53,056 bases of DNA from an uncultured bacterium (GTDB taxonomy: Bacteria > Patescibacteriota > Minisyncoccia > Phycocordibacterales > PALSA-1337). The notes beneath the pieces are model-generated. The model did no database searches, was not told where the DNA came from, and saw only the letters and a list, made by a program, of their open reading frames with translations. Of this stretch, positions 8,124 through 18,230 are shown piece after piece (the first letter of the stretch is position 1; every line of letters starts with the position of its first letter). The translations under genes and the position numbers were made by a program. The stretch lies in the NCBI GenBank assembly GCA_903842025.1, contig CAIMKX010000012.1, forward strand, positions 1 through 53,056, read 5' to 3'.

Positions 8124-8690
8124 TTAGAGACAAATAGTGGGATTTGTCACGAATCTGACATCGCCCTGCCACAATTCAAAAGCATCCGGGTCAATTCCCT
8201 CGTCATGTAAAGTCAGACTTGTTTGTTCCGGCAATTGCAGACTCAGATAATATCCGTCGTAAACATAAACACACCCGACATTTGCTCCAGACATTGAGTT
8301 CATTACTTGAATTTTTAATGGCGATAGAGTCGTTCCTTTTAAATATAAATATCCCTGAGAAACATGGCCTTGAGCATCCAGTAGACTTGGAAATCCTGGA
8401 AAAGAAATCTTTGATAGATATGGCGTCAAATAACTTCCCAAGCTATTCCAACCGGACACATTCACACTGTTGACGTTAAGCTGGCCGCCGGCAGGAGGCC
8501 AGTCTTGATTGGCCTGATAATATTCCTCCATGGCCGTGGCAATAGTCCGTGCATCCAGAACCGCTTTGGATTCGTAGGCTTTCATCCTTGCGCTATTTAG
8601 CGCCACCAGAACGGAGCTGGACAACGAGGAGATGATCGAAACGACCACCAGAAGTTCAATAAGGGTAAATCCCTTTCTCATATGTCGCAT
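8124..8690 (-). CDS. type IV pilin-like / prepilin-type N-terminal cleavage protein
   Basis: MRKGFTLIELLVVVSIISSLSSSVLVAL. Confidence 0.85.
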   Translation of the reverse strand: MRHMRKGFTLIELLVVVSIISSLSSSVLVALNSARMKAYESKAVLDARTIATAMEEYYQANQDWPPAGGQLNVNSVNVSGWNSLGSYLTPYLSKISFPGFPSLLDAQGHVSQGYLYLKGTTLSPLKIQVMNSMSGANVGCVYVYDGYYLSLQLPEQTSLTLHDEGIDPDAFELWQGDVRFVTNPTICL

Positions 8691-8698
8691 ATTATACA

Positions 8699-10885
8699 CT
8701 ACTTCTGCACCTGCTTGATGGCGGATTCGATCTGGTCCGTATACTCCGGCTTAAGCTTCTCAATAGACCTCAAAGAAGCTATCGCATCAGCCAATTGACC
8801 GGCTGAATATTGATTTTGGGATAGCTGATAGATCAGGTTGATGTCGCTCGGACTGGCTTTGACCAAGTTCTTGTATATGGCAATGGCTTTGACGTACTCC
8901 TTTTGCATGCTATAGGCCTGCGCCACTTGCGAAGTGTTGAATACGGCGGAATCCGCGCCGAAAATAGTCTTGGCTACTTTTTCTTGTCCGGCAATGATAA
9001 GAGTGGTGGCGTAGGCGTATTGGGCTTGCCAATATTGCGGAGCCGATTCGTAAGCCTTCTTCATCAGTTCGAGCGCCGCTTCTTTGTTGCCGGAATTCAA
9101 ATAATCCGTAGCCAATTCGAAAGTGATCGACTGTTTGTCCGGTGAGAGCTCGTGGGCTTTGAGAAGAAGTGGTTCAGCCTGGGAATATTGACCGACTCCG
9201 TTAAGGAAAGAACCGGCCAAGGAATATATGCGGGCGTCTTTCGGCGTAGCGGCGACCTGAGCCTGAATCTGGTTTGAGGCCAAAGTGAAGTAGGCCTGCT
9301 TGATCGGACCGGCGATCTGTTGGGAAGAGACGACCTGGCCGGAACATTGCAGGATCTGTTCACGGATCTCCTGGTTGGCCATGTAGACATTGACCTTTAG
9401 CGCTTTCTCAAAAAGAGCCGCGTCAGGTTGGCCGCCGCTACAGGATTGCAAAGCGGCGATCAATCGGGTATTGGCTTGCACCGGACGATATTCGAAGAAG
9501 TACAGGACGAAAACCAAAGCCACTATGACAATCGGCGCGACGATGTATTCCACCGCATCGTTCCTCAAAGGCTTGTTTCCAAGAATTTTAAGCGGTTGTC
9601 CAGCCTTAAGAGAATCGGCAAAACCCAGCATCGTGAAGAATAAGACGTAACTGGCCAGGTTGTCGAAGACGAAAATATTGTGGATGATGTAGCCGGCCAG
9701 AAGCCCGGTAAAGACGCTCTTCTCGGTGATCGAAAGTTTGGATTTCCAGATCGCCATCAGGAACAGGACATAAAGGGACAAGTAAGCGATAAGGCCGACG
9801 AAGCCCGAAGCGACCAACCAATCCAGAAAAACATTGTGGGCTCGATCGAACCATTGCTCCTGGCTGTACATGGCCGGATTGTAATTGGCGTTGAAAATGT
9901 AGTTAAAATTTTCCTGTCCCCAACCCAAGATCGGCCTTTCCATAGCCCCGGTCAAAGCCATCGGCCAGATGTAACCGCGAGCCTGAGTCTTGACGTCATT
10001 CAAGGAAATCGTGGCCAGACGATTGAGCACTTGGTTATTCTGGACGAATGATGAATTACGATTCAACCAGAAAACGAGACCTATTAGGCTAATGGCCAGA
10101 ATGATGCCCCCGGCGTACATCCGCGACTTTTTGGATTCTTTCTTTCCAAGAATTGAATACAGAAACAAAGCCAGCATGATCCCGCCGATCAGACCGAGAA
10201 TGGTGCCGCGAGTGGCGGTCTCAAAAAGCTCAAAAGAAAACAGGACGGCTATTACAGGATAGGCCCATTTCAGGAAATCGGCATTGGCGATCTTCTTGGC
10301 TTTGGCGACGAAAAACATGTAGACGGCCAGACCGGCGTTGATGAGCATGTAGACGGCCATGTAGGCGGCGTTGCCAAGAGAGGCGTCGATACGGGAAGAG
10401 CCTTGGTGAATGGCGGCCCAGCCGAATAATTGGAACAAACCGTAAAAGGCCACGACCACGGCGACTATCAGAGAGACATTGATCCAACGATGCCAGATCC
10501 GCTTGCCGAATTCTTCGGAACCGAAAAGATTGGTCGTGACCATGAAGAAAGCCCAAAGGTGCACAATGACGATCCAGCCTTCCATGCGTTCGAAGTTGGA
10601 CCAAAGACTGCGGATCGGATTGACCCCGAGAAGATCGGCAATGAGAGCGATCACCGCGAAGAGAGTCACGCCGATCGTGATCGGCGTCAGTTTCGGACGG
10701 TATTTGGCATCGATAAAAGCCAAAATAATCCAACCTGCGAAAGCAATTTCAACAAGAAGACGGAAATAGAAGGCTTTACCGGTAATGAACGGGAAGAAAA
10801 ACGAGTTGGCGACAATAAGCGGAAAGATAGGAATCAGGAAGAGCGCGGCATAGGTCACGAACTGAGAGATTTTTTTTATGGGCAT
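8699..10885 (-). CDS. O-antigen ligase/polymerase family membrane protein with C-terminal TPR repeats
   Basis: many TM segments, GWGQENFNYIF...WFDRAHNVFLDWLVASGFVGLIAYLSL, TPR-like C-terminus. Confidence 0.85.
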   Translation of the reverse strand: MPIKKISQFVTYAALFLIPIFPLIVANSFFFPFITGKAFYFRLLVEIAFAGWIILAFIDAKYRPKLTPITIGVTLFAVIALIADLLGVNPIRSLWSNFERMEGWIVIVHLWAFFMVTTNLFGSEEFGKRIWHRWINVSLIVAVVVAFYGLFQLFGWAAIHQGSSRIDASLGNAAYMAVYMLINAGLAVYMFFVAKAKKIANADFLKWAYPVIAVLFSFELFETATRGTILGLIGGIMLALFLYSILGKKESKKSRMYAGGIILAISLIGLVFWLNRNSSFVQNNQVLNRLATISLNDVKTQARGYIWPMALTGAMERPILGWGQENFNYIFNANYNPAMYSQEQWFDRAHNVFLDWLVASGFVGLIAYLSLYVLFLMAIWKSKLSITEKSVFTGLLAGYIIHNIFVFDNLASYVLFFTMLGFADSLKAGQPLKILGNKPLRNDAVEYIVAPIVIVALVFVLYFFEYRPVQANTRLIAALQSCSGGQPDAALFEKALKVNVYMANQEIREQILQCSGQVVSSQQIAGPIKQAYFTLASNQIQAQVAATPKDARIYSLAGSFLNGVGQYSQAEPLLLKAHELSPDKQSITFELATDYLNSGNKEAALELMKKAYESAPQYWQAQYAYATTLIIAGQEKVAKTIFGADSAVFNTSQVAQAYSMQKEYVKAIAIYKNLVKASPSDINLIYQLSQNQYSAGQLADAIASLRSIEKLKPEYTDQIESAIKQVQK

Positions 10886-11040
10886 GGGATTATTAAAAAA
10901 CGGTTAGAAGGCTACTATAACATAGGAATAATAAAAAAGGCCAGTTTGTCAAAATGTTTGTCAAAGTGATGCAAAATATCCAAGTCAATGCTAAAATCAG
11001 TTACTATGAAAAAACCGTTACGGGAAATAACACAAAAAAT

Positions 11041-12057
11041 ATGAAAATCTTCATAACCGGCGGTTTTGGTTACATAGGTAGCGCCTTTGCCAAGGAAGCT
11101 GTCCATAAGAGTTATTCAGTAATACTTTACGATTCACTGATCTATGAGCAAGATTACAAAAAAATCTTCAAGGAGATCATCGGTAACAAATCTCATGGCG
11201 GCTCGGCAAACTTCGTCATTGGAGACACTCGCAATACCGACCTATTGGAAAAGAGCTTAAGAAATTTTCGGCCGGATTATATCCTGCACTTGGCAGAATT
11301 AAGCAGTGTCTATGCCTGCGATCACAATCCTCCGTTTACCGAAGAAATAAACTTCTTGGCCTCAAAAAAGGTTGTAGATCTGGCCGAGAAACTGGCGATT
11401 CCTATTTTATACAATTCCACTTCAAGCCTCTATGGTAACCAAAAGATAATGAAATTAATGAAAGAGAACGATATTCTGCCGGAACCGACAGACAATTACT
11501 GTAAATTTAAGCTGAAGATGGAGCAATACATACGAGAAAAGTTGGAGAAAAATATGGATTTTAGAATAATTGTCTTTCGACCAGCCACGGTTTGCGGTCT
11601 TTCTCCGAGAATGCGTATCGAACTTTTGCCGAATCACTTTACCTACTGCGCCGTGGCAAATGGTGTAATCAGGATTTCCGAACTGAATGCCTTTAGGGCC
11701 GCCATAGACATGCAGGACTTGATCGGCGGCTACTTCGCCGTCATAAAAAAGGGTGCCTGGAAAAATACAGTCTATAATATTGGTCACCATAACCTTTCAA
11801 AACAAGAGTTCGCCGCGGGCATCCAGTCGGTCGTCAAATCCAGAGTTGTCCCTATTCCAGACGTTGGCGATCTGAGGAATCTCCAAATCGACTGTTCCCT
11901 CTTCGAAAAGGAATTCAATTATAAACCGAAAGTGAGCTACAAGGAAACCGTCAAACAGGTTGCCGCTTGGGTCAAGAAAAACCAGAAAGAGATTGAGAGA
12001 ACTAAGTTTGCCGGGATTCTCAATATGTCCATTGAAAGGTTTATGAAGACCATATAG
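11041..12057 (+). CDS. NAD-dependent epimerase/dehydratase
   Basis: MKIFITGGFGYIGSAFAKEA Rossmann motif; NSTSSLYG, YCKFK catalytic region. Confidence 0.85.
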   Translation: MKIFITGGFGYIGSAFAKEAVHKSYSVILYDSLIYEQDYKKIFKEIIGNKSHGGSANFVIGDTRNTDLLEKSLRNFRPDYILHLAELSSVYACDHNPPFTEEINFLASKKVVDLAEKLAIPILYNSTSSLYGNQKIMKLMKENDILPEPTDNYCKFKLKMEQYIREKLEKNMDFRIIVFRPATVCGLSPRMRIELLPNHFTYCAVANGVIRISELNAFRAAIDMQDLIGGYFAVIKKGAWKNTVYNIGHHNLSKQEFAAGIQSVVKSRVVPIPDVGDLRNLQIDCSLFEKEFNYKPKVSYKETVKQVAAWVKKNQKEIERTKFAGILNMSIERFMKTI

Positions 12058-12131
12058 CCCTGTTATCCCTCGATACTTCATGATATTCTAATCCAATCAA
12101 TCCAACGAGATTAATTTTCTAATCTAAACAA

Positions 12132-12758
12132 ATGATCAAAAAAATACGCGCCATCGCCAAACAAATCTTGATTTTCTTTGGTTTGCATTCTTCTCTGCTT
12201 TGGATCAGGAAAAAAATCGCACAAATAAAATACTGCAAACTCCAACGTGGCAAAGAAAGATTGATCATCGATTCGGGACAAAAATACGGCCTGAATACGC
12301 TTATCGAGACAGGAACTTACTACGGCGATATGATCGAAGCGGTCAGAAACGGCTTTCAAAATATCTATTCGATAGAACTTGGCAATGAACTTTACAACAA
12401 AGCCAACGAAAGATTCAAAGGATACAAAAATATCCGGATAATACATGGCGATAGCGGGGAGGTCCTGGCGAGACTTTTGGCACAAATCAATGAACCAGTC
12501 GTATTTTGGTTGGATGCCCACTATTCCACGGCCGATACCGTCAAAGGATCGACCAATACGCCGATCGAACAGGAGTTAAGGGCTATTTTCAATCACCGGA
12601 TCAAACAACACATCATCCTTATAGATGATGCCAAGGATTTTACCGGGCACGGCGATTACCCGACGGCCGAAACGGTCGAAAAATTGGCAACCACAAACGG
12701 ATACGTCTTTCAAAACAAGGAAGGAACGTTGCGAATCCTCCCAGGATCCTCAAACTAA
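12132..12758 (+). CDS. putative class I SAM-dependent methyltransferase
   Basis: TLIETGTYYGDMIEAV, IYSIELGNEL, FWLDAHYS. Confidence 0.6.
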   Translation: MIKKIRAIAKQILIFFGLHSSLLWIRKKIAQIKYCKLQRGKERLIIDSGQKYGLNTLIETGTYYGDMIEAVRNGFQNIYSIELGNELYNKANERFKGYKNIRIIHGDSGEVLARLLAQINEPVVFWLDAHYSTADTVKGSTNTPIEQELRAIFNHRIKQHIILIDDAKDFTGHGDYPTAETVEKLATTNGYVFQNKEGTLRILPGSSN

Positions 12759-12762
12759 ACTT

Positions 12763-13674
12763 ATGCGAAAAATAATCATAAAAGCAGTCGGCGGTTTGGG
12801 CAATCAGCTTTTCCAATACGCCTTTGCTCGAGCACTATCAGAGCAATTTGGTGTGCCCTTCGAATTGGATATCGCCGCTTACCGGCCAGAATTAAGATAT
12901 TGGCCAAAAGGCACGTTAATACCAAGCTACTATCTTCAACATTTCAGAGCTAAAATAGATTTTGCGACCGGTTCTGATATGTTCGGATTCGTCTGGGCAC
13001 GTCGCCATTATCGATATTTTGACAGCATATACGCCCGTTTACGACTAAAAAAATTCTTTTCCTTTTATTATCACGAGAAAACTTTTGCTTTCGATCCGGA
13101 CGTCTTCACAAAAAAACCGACAGTATATTTTGACGGCTTTTGGCAAACAGAAAAATATTTCATGAATATTGCCGACCAAATACGCAATGAGATTCAATTG
13201 AAAATGCCATTTGAAATATATAGCCAGGAAATTTCCGAAACCATATTCAAATCAAACTCGGTCTCTATTCACGTCCGCCGGACAGTGTTCGTCTCGGATC
13301 CAATGATCAGCGCTTTCCATGGTTCATGTTCGCTCGAATATTACAAAGCCGCAGTGGAACATATTTGCAGGAATGTAAAAAATCCCAGTTTTTTTCTATT
13401 TTCAGATGACCATGAATGGGTCGAAGAAAATTTCAAGTGGTTGCCCGGCGAACACACGGTTGTCAAGAATGGCATCGAGAAAAATTATGAAGATATGATA
13501 CTGATGTCACAATGCAAACATCACATCATAGCCAACAGCAGTTTCAGCTGGTGGGGCGCTTGGCTCAATCCGAGAAAAGACAAGATCGTCATAGCGCCAA
13601 AAAGATGGTTCGCCAATGCGCCGAAAAATGACACCAAAGACCTCATTCCTGATGGTTGGATAAAAATGCAATAA
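12763..13674 (+). CDS. alpha-1,2-fucosyltransferase family (GT11)-like
   Basis: KAVGGLGNQLFQYAFARAL, SIHVRR, ANSSFSWWGAWLNP; ATG at 12763. Confidence 0.85.
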   Translation: MRKIIIKAVGGLGNQLFQYAFARALSEQFGVPFELDIAAYRPELRYWPKGTLIPSYYLQHFRAKIDFATGSDMFGFVWARRHYRYFDSIYARLRLKKFFSFYYHEKTFAFDPDVFTKKPTVYFDGFWQTEKYFMNIADQIRNEIQLKMPFEIYSQEISETIFKSNSVSIHVRRTVFVSDPMISAFHGSCSLEYYKAAVEHICRNVKNPSFFLFSDDHEWVEENFKWLPGEHTVVKNGIEKNYEDMILMSQCKHHIIANSSFSWWGAWLNPRKDKIVIAPKRWFANAPKNDTKDLIPDGWIKMQ

Positions 13675-13728
13675 AAAAGCCTTACCCTTTTGAGGCAAAG
13701 CTTTATGAAACTAAAGTGCTGTTGGATT

Positions 13729-15582
13729 CTACTTCATGGCGCGCCGACCATTAAGTATCTCATTGATGCCAAGTTTTTTGAAACGAACTCTCCAAAAAGC
13801 CGAGGCTTCCAGAGCTTTGTCAGTTTTACGGAAGTTTTCCTGAGCTTCTTCCTTTTCACCCAGCTCCTGCTGGATTATTCCCAGGAATAACGGCGCCAAG
13901 GCGATGCGTTTCGGCAATCGACCGATGATGTGCTGAAGGTTTAGTTTCTGCAAACGCATCTTTTGAGGATTAGCCCGAGCTTCATTGAACTTCAAAGGGT
14001 CGATCGGATCCATAAGTGAACGGTAGTTCAAAAGCCAGTCCATAATGAACCAGACATCCGCCAGCTCATTATTGGTCGGAACGCGCTCAAGATCTTTTGG
14101 ATCAAGAACTTTTTCGTTGAAGGAGCTTTCGTATTCTTCACCGAGCTCCTTTTGGCGCTGACTGCCGGTCGGACCGACATACATTCGTTGAGTCAAGATT
14201 GTGTGTTGATCAACAACACCTTTCTTTTTCAACTTTTTGGACATTTCAGTTTCTCCGAAAGCCCGTACAACTTGGACCGGATACCAATCCAAGGCGACCT
14301 CTAGAAAGAGGTCGATCGTATCCCAGATCTGCCCGACGGTTTCACCTCCAAAACCTACCATAGTGAAACCTTTGAAGAACATGCCTGGATAGTCTTTGAC
14401 CAGCTTTCCGACCCGCAGGTAATCCTCGACTTTGCTTGGTTTGTGAACCCCTCGCAAAATGTCCGGATTACCCGATTCGAGTCCGAAGCTAAGACCGAGA
14501 CAACCGGAACGATACGATGCTTCCAGAAGTTCCGGTGTTGTTGCCCTGGCAATGACGGCATTGGAAGCATCCCAAGTTATGGGAAGTGCCCTTCTCTCTA
14601 TCTCATGGAGAACTTCGAGAGTGAAGCCGTTCCAAAGATCGTCGTCCAACCACATGACATGGTTGATACCGTAACGATTGTACTGTCCTTCAATTTCATC
14701 GGCGACAGTTTGTGGAGTTCGACTGCGCACCCCGACTCCGTTAAAGAATCTGACGGAGCAAAAGCTGCAAGCCGCCCGACAGCCTCGATTGGCAATAATC
14801 GTCCCTCGTTTGGCTGGACCCATCGCTTCGGGTCGAAAATGACCATAAACTCCGATCTCACCAAAAGAGGAATATTGACCTATCGGTAACTCCCCGTAAA
14901 AGGGAGAAGAGTCAATTCCCAGTTCTGCGGCCGGGCGCTGCTTCTTCGTGGAAAAGAGCTCGTCATCGACCAAAAGATTCAATTGACAAAGCTCTTCCGC
15001 CTCAACGTCATCGTTGATGAAATCAAGAAGATTCACGATCGCCAGATCAGATTCGAAAACCATGGCCAAATCAGCCGATCTCACATCCCGGAGGAAAGCG
15101 TCGGTGTTTGTGGAAACATGGACTCCGCCGGCGATAATGGGAATATTTGGGAAATTCCGCCTAACCCATTTGATAACCATTTTGATAGCTCCATGATTGG
15201 CGCTAAACATACAGCTTACACCAATCATTTCTGGCTTGAATTTCCTGATTTTTTGAGAAAGACTTTTCTGCCAACAGTAGTAAGAAAACTCCGGTTCGTC
15301 GACTGAACTCAGGATCGAAAAATTCAGATCCATGATTTCAACTTCATAACCGGCCTTCTTCAGACTATTGACCACCAAACCTGGTCCGTAAGGCGGGAAA
15401 CAGGGATAACGCCTGAGTTTGGCCGTAGCCAAATCAAAATCACCCCCATTGATTTGAGGACAATTTAACATCAGGAATCGCCGGCAGCCATTTGGAAATA
15501 AATCCAAGACTCGGCGTGATATAACCTCAAGATCCGTACGAGGCCCATTTTTTGCTGGCGCCGTATTTTCAATGGCATTCAT
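13729..15582 (-). CDS. B12-binding-domain radical SAM protein
   Basis: NRGCRAACSFCSVRFF (CxxxCxxC), N-terminal B12-like domain, GLSFGLESGN; ATG at 15582 with AGGA RBS. Confidence 0.85.
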   Translation of the reverse strand: MNAIENTAPAKNGPRTDLEVISRRVLDLFPNGCRRFLMLNCPQINGGDFDLATAKLRRYPCFPPYGPGLVVNSLKKAGYEVEIMDLNFSILSSVDEPEFSYYCWQKSLSQKIRKFKPEMIGVSCMFSANHGAIKMVIKWVRRNFPNIPIIAGGVHVSTNTDAFLRDVRSADLAMVFESDLAIVNLLDFINDDVEAEELCQLNLLVDDELFSTKKQRPAAELGIDSSPFYGELPIGQYSSFGEIGVYGHFRPEAMGPAKRGTIIANRGCRAACSFCSVRFFNGVGVRSRTPQTVADEIEGQYNRYGINHVMWLDDDLWNGFTLEVLHEIERRALPITWDASNAVIARATTPELLEASYRSGCLGLSFGLESGNPDILRGVHKPSKVEDYLRVGKLVKDYPGMFFKGFTMVGFGGETVGQIWDTIDLFLEVALDWYPVQVVRAFGETEMSKKLKKKGVVDQHTILTQRMYVGPTGSQRQKELGEEYESSFNEKVLDPKDLERVPTNNELADVWFIMDWLLNYRSLMDPIDPLKFNEARANPQKMRLQKLNLQHIIGRLPKRIALAPLFLGIIQQELGEKEEAQENFRKTDKALEASAFWRVRFKKLGINEILNGRRAMK

Positions 15583-15703
15583 GCTAATCCTTTCATTTTC
15601 AAGTAGCGCCAAGATTGGCAATTTTCAAGGCCTTCCAAGGACTTGAACAAAACCACTTTTTGTCTTGAAATACTGTACCTTAACGAGGAGGAAAAGCAAA
15701 CAG

Positions 15704-16525
15704 CTAAAAAATTGAATTCACCGCCCCGCCATCAATAACCAAGCACTGACCGGTTATGAAGCGGGCCTTGTCTGAGGCCAAATAAACAACCATATTGGTG
15801 ACATCTTCCAATTCAGCAACACTATTTATAACTGTTTTTCTAGCCACTTCCTCCGAAAGTTTGGCGGTGGCTTCGCTGATCGAAAGACTTTCTTTCTTGG
15901 CCTTGTCAGCCACGTCCCGATGCCAGGCTCCGCCTTTGACCGTGTGAGGCGCAATGGCGTTTACCAAGATGCCAAATTTTCCCCATTGATTTGAAAGATA
16001 TTTGTTGAGATGAATCATTGCCGCTTTCATCGCCCCATAATGAGGAATGAAGTTGCCGGGACGCTTCCCGGAAACACTGGCCATATTGATCACCCGCCCG
16101 AAGCTAGAATCTTTAAGGAGAGGAAAAGCTATCCGACTAAAGCGCACCATGCTCATGATGTTCAGGTCGAAGGCATCTTGCCAATCGGAATCCGTCGATT
16201 CTTCGAAATTCGTAAAGGTTCCCATGCCACCAATATTATTGACCAAAATATCCAGCTTCTTCCAATGCTTTTTTATTTCAGAGATAACTTTGTTAACTTG
16301 TTCCGGTTTGGCTGAATCAGCAATGAAAGCACGACAATTTGGATTTATCGCTTTCAAGGATTTCAAGGCTTCATCAAGATCCTTTTTGACCCGTCCACAA
16401 ATCGCCACATCAGCACCTTCCTTGGCGAGCGCGATTGCGATCGATAATCCGATACCACGGCTGCCGCCGGTTACCAAAGCGACGCGACCACTTAATTCTT
16501 CGGCTTTTTTATGTTTTTTTGCCAT
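15704..16525 (-). CDS. SDR-family oxidoreductase
   Basis: VALVTGGSRGIGLSIAIALAKEGADVAICGR, NNIGG, YGAMKAA, ITGQCLVIDGG. Confidence 0.9.
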   Translation of the reverse strand: MAKKHKKAEELSGRVALVTGGSRGIGLSIAIALAKEGADVAICGRVKKDLDEALKSLKAINPNCRAFIADSAKPEQVNKVISEIKKHWKKLDILVNNIGGMGTFTNFEESTDSDWQDAFDLNIMSMVRFSRIAFPLLKDSSFGRVINMASVSGKRPGNFIPHYGAMKAAMIHLNKYLSNQWGKFGILVNAIAPHTVKGGAWHRDVADKAKKESLSISEATAKLSEEVARKTVINSVAELEDVTNMVVYLASDKARFITGQCLVIDGGAVNSIF

Positions 16526-17404
16526 CTATTTTATTAGGGTTTTTAGTTTGGCACGGATATCATTTACGGTCAATTTCATGAATTTATCTTGATCTTCTGT
16601 GGATCCGTAGTTACGTAAGAATTCCCTCGGCACGCCTATATGCGAGATCGATATTTTCCGGCTTTTCATTGCTTCTGAAATATCATAATCCAAAGCGCCG
16701 CTGTAATAAGGCTCGCAAACGATGACCTTGTCTCCTGTAAAATTCTTGAACAAAGTCTTGTCATCAAAAGGGGTAAGAGTTGTGTAATAGAGAATGGTAA
16801 TATCGAGACCGGCAGCTGCTTCGACAACATTATCCAACATTGGCCCAACAGCTATCACTGTAGCCGACTTCCCTTTCTCTATTACCTTTGCTTGGCCAAA
16901 AATAACCTTTTGACTTGTAGAATTATGTTTCTCACTCAACCTAAAATAGGTCGGGTGCCCATCGTTGTATGCTTGCCGGAAAAGTCTGTCGAATTCTTGG
17001 GCTGAACCAGGCAAAATTATCTCAATCTCTGGAACGTTTTTCAAAATTCCAACATCTCCCGGACAATGATGGGTGCAACCTAGAGAGGTATAATCGTAAG
17101 AAGCGCCAAGACTGACAAAGTTTCCGCCTAACTTCTGATAACCAAAGTCATCCTTTATCTGTTCCAAAGATCTCTCGACTATAAAAGGAGCAATTGTATG
17201 AACGACCGGTATCAAACCTTTCATGGCCAAACCTGACGCCAAACCGATCGTGGACTGCTCGAGAATTCCAATGTTATAAACCCGATCAGGAAATTTTGCA
17301 AAAGCCTCCTTGAAGCCGAAGACTCCTATATCGCCCAGCAACAAAACAAGCTTTTTGTCGCTCTTCAAAATATCTGAAACTGTGGAAACAAATTGTTTGC
17401 GCAT
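16526..17404 (-). CDS. transketolase C-terminal subunit
   Basis: GILEQSTIGLASGLAMKG, GASYDYTSLGCTHHCPGDVGIL. Confidence 0.88.
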   Translation of the reverse strand: MRKQFVSTVSDILKSDKKLVLLLGDIGVFGFKEAFAKFPDRVYNIGILEQSTIGLASGLAMKGLIPVVHTIAPFIVERSLEQIKDDFGYQKLGGNFVSLGASYDYTSLGCTHHCPGDVGILKNVPEIEIILPGSAQEFDRLFRQAYNDGHPTYFRLSEKHNSTSQKVIFGQAKVIEKGKSATVIAVGPMLDNVVEAAAGLDITILYYTTLTPFDDKTLFKNFTGDKVIVCEPYYSGALDYDISEAMKSRKISISHIGVPREFLRNYGSTEDQDKFMKLTVNDIRAKLKTLIK

Positions 17405-17405
17405 T

Positions 17406-18167
17406 TTAGTTGAGTTCTTTTAGGATAATCGGCAGATCCTCAAGCTTCAAAGCTTTATGATGCCATTCAGGATTATTTTCCATCATCTTGCAGCCATTGC
17501 CCTTGATTGTTTTTGCGATTATAGCCAGCGGTTTATCGTCGCTCATCTCCTTCAAAGCCGAATGTATTTGCTCCTGATCATGTCCGTTTATTTCCTTGAC
17601 TTTCCAACCGAATGATTCAAACTTTTTCGCAAGATCGCCCAGAGACAAAGCCCGATCGGTTGAATGATTGAAGTCGATAATACAGCAAAGGTTATTCAAA
17701 GAACGATGCGCCGCCAAAAGAGCCGACTCCCAGATTGTGCCCTCGTTGCATTCACCATCACCAACCAAGACGAAGACTCGATGCGGATCGCGGCTGATTT
17801 TCTGGGCCAAAGCCAAACCGACTGCCATGGGCAAACCATGACCCAAAGAACCGGTCGAAGCTTCAACACCGTTTATCTTGTTGCGATCCGGATGACCGCC
17901 CAATATCGAACTAAATTTTCCGATATTTTTAAGATCGGCCTTCCTAATAAAACTTTTTTCGGCCAAAACAACGTAAAGTCCCAAAGATCCATGCCCTTTG
18001 CTTAGAATAAAATGATCATGTTCTTGGGATTTCATTTTTTTGGGATTAATATCCAAAATACGATCATATAAGACCCAGAGAACATCGAGAATCGATAATC
18101 CGCTCGGAATGTGCCAAGAGCCGGTACCGGCAGCCGTTTCCAAAAGTTTTTTTCTGAGCTGTTTCAT
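17406..18167 (-). CDS. transketolase N-terminal (ThDP-binding) subunit
   Basis: SKGHGSLGLYVVLAE, STGSLGHGLPMAVGLALA, VLVGDGECNEGTIWESALLAAH. Confidence 0.92.
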   Translation of the reverse strand: MKQLRKKLLETAAGTGSWHIPSGLSILDVLWVLYDRILDINPKKMKSQEHDHFILSKGHGSLGLYVVLAEKSFIRKADLKNIGKFSSILGGHPDRNKINGVEASTGSLGHGLPMAVGLALAQKISRDPHRVFVLVGDGECNEGTIWESALLAAHRSLNNLCCIIDFNHSTDRALSLGDLAKKFESFGWKVKEINGHDQEQIHSALKEMSDDKPLAIIAKTIKGNGCKMMENNPEWHHKALKLEDLPIILKELN

Positions 18168-18230
18168 GTAATCATTGAATCATAAGACTTTAGCTGGAAC
18201 ATAGCAATATTTATGCTAAACTAGACGTCA

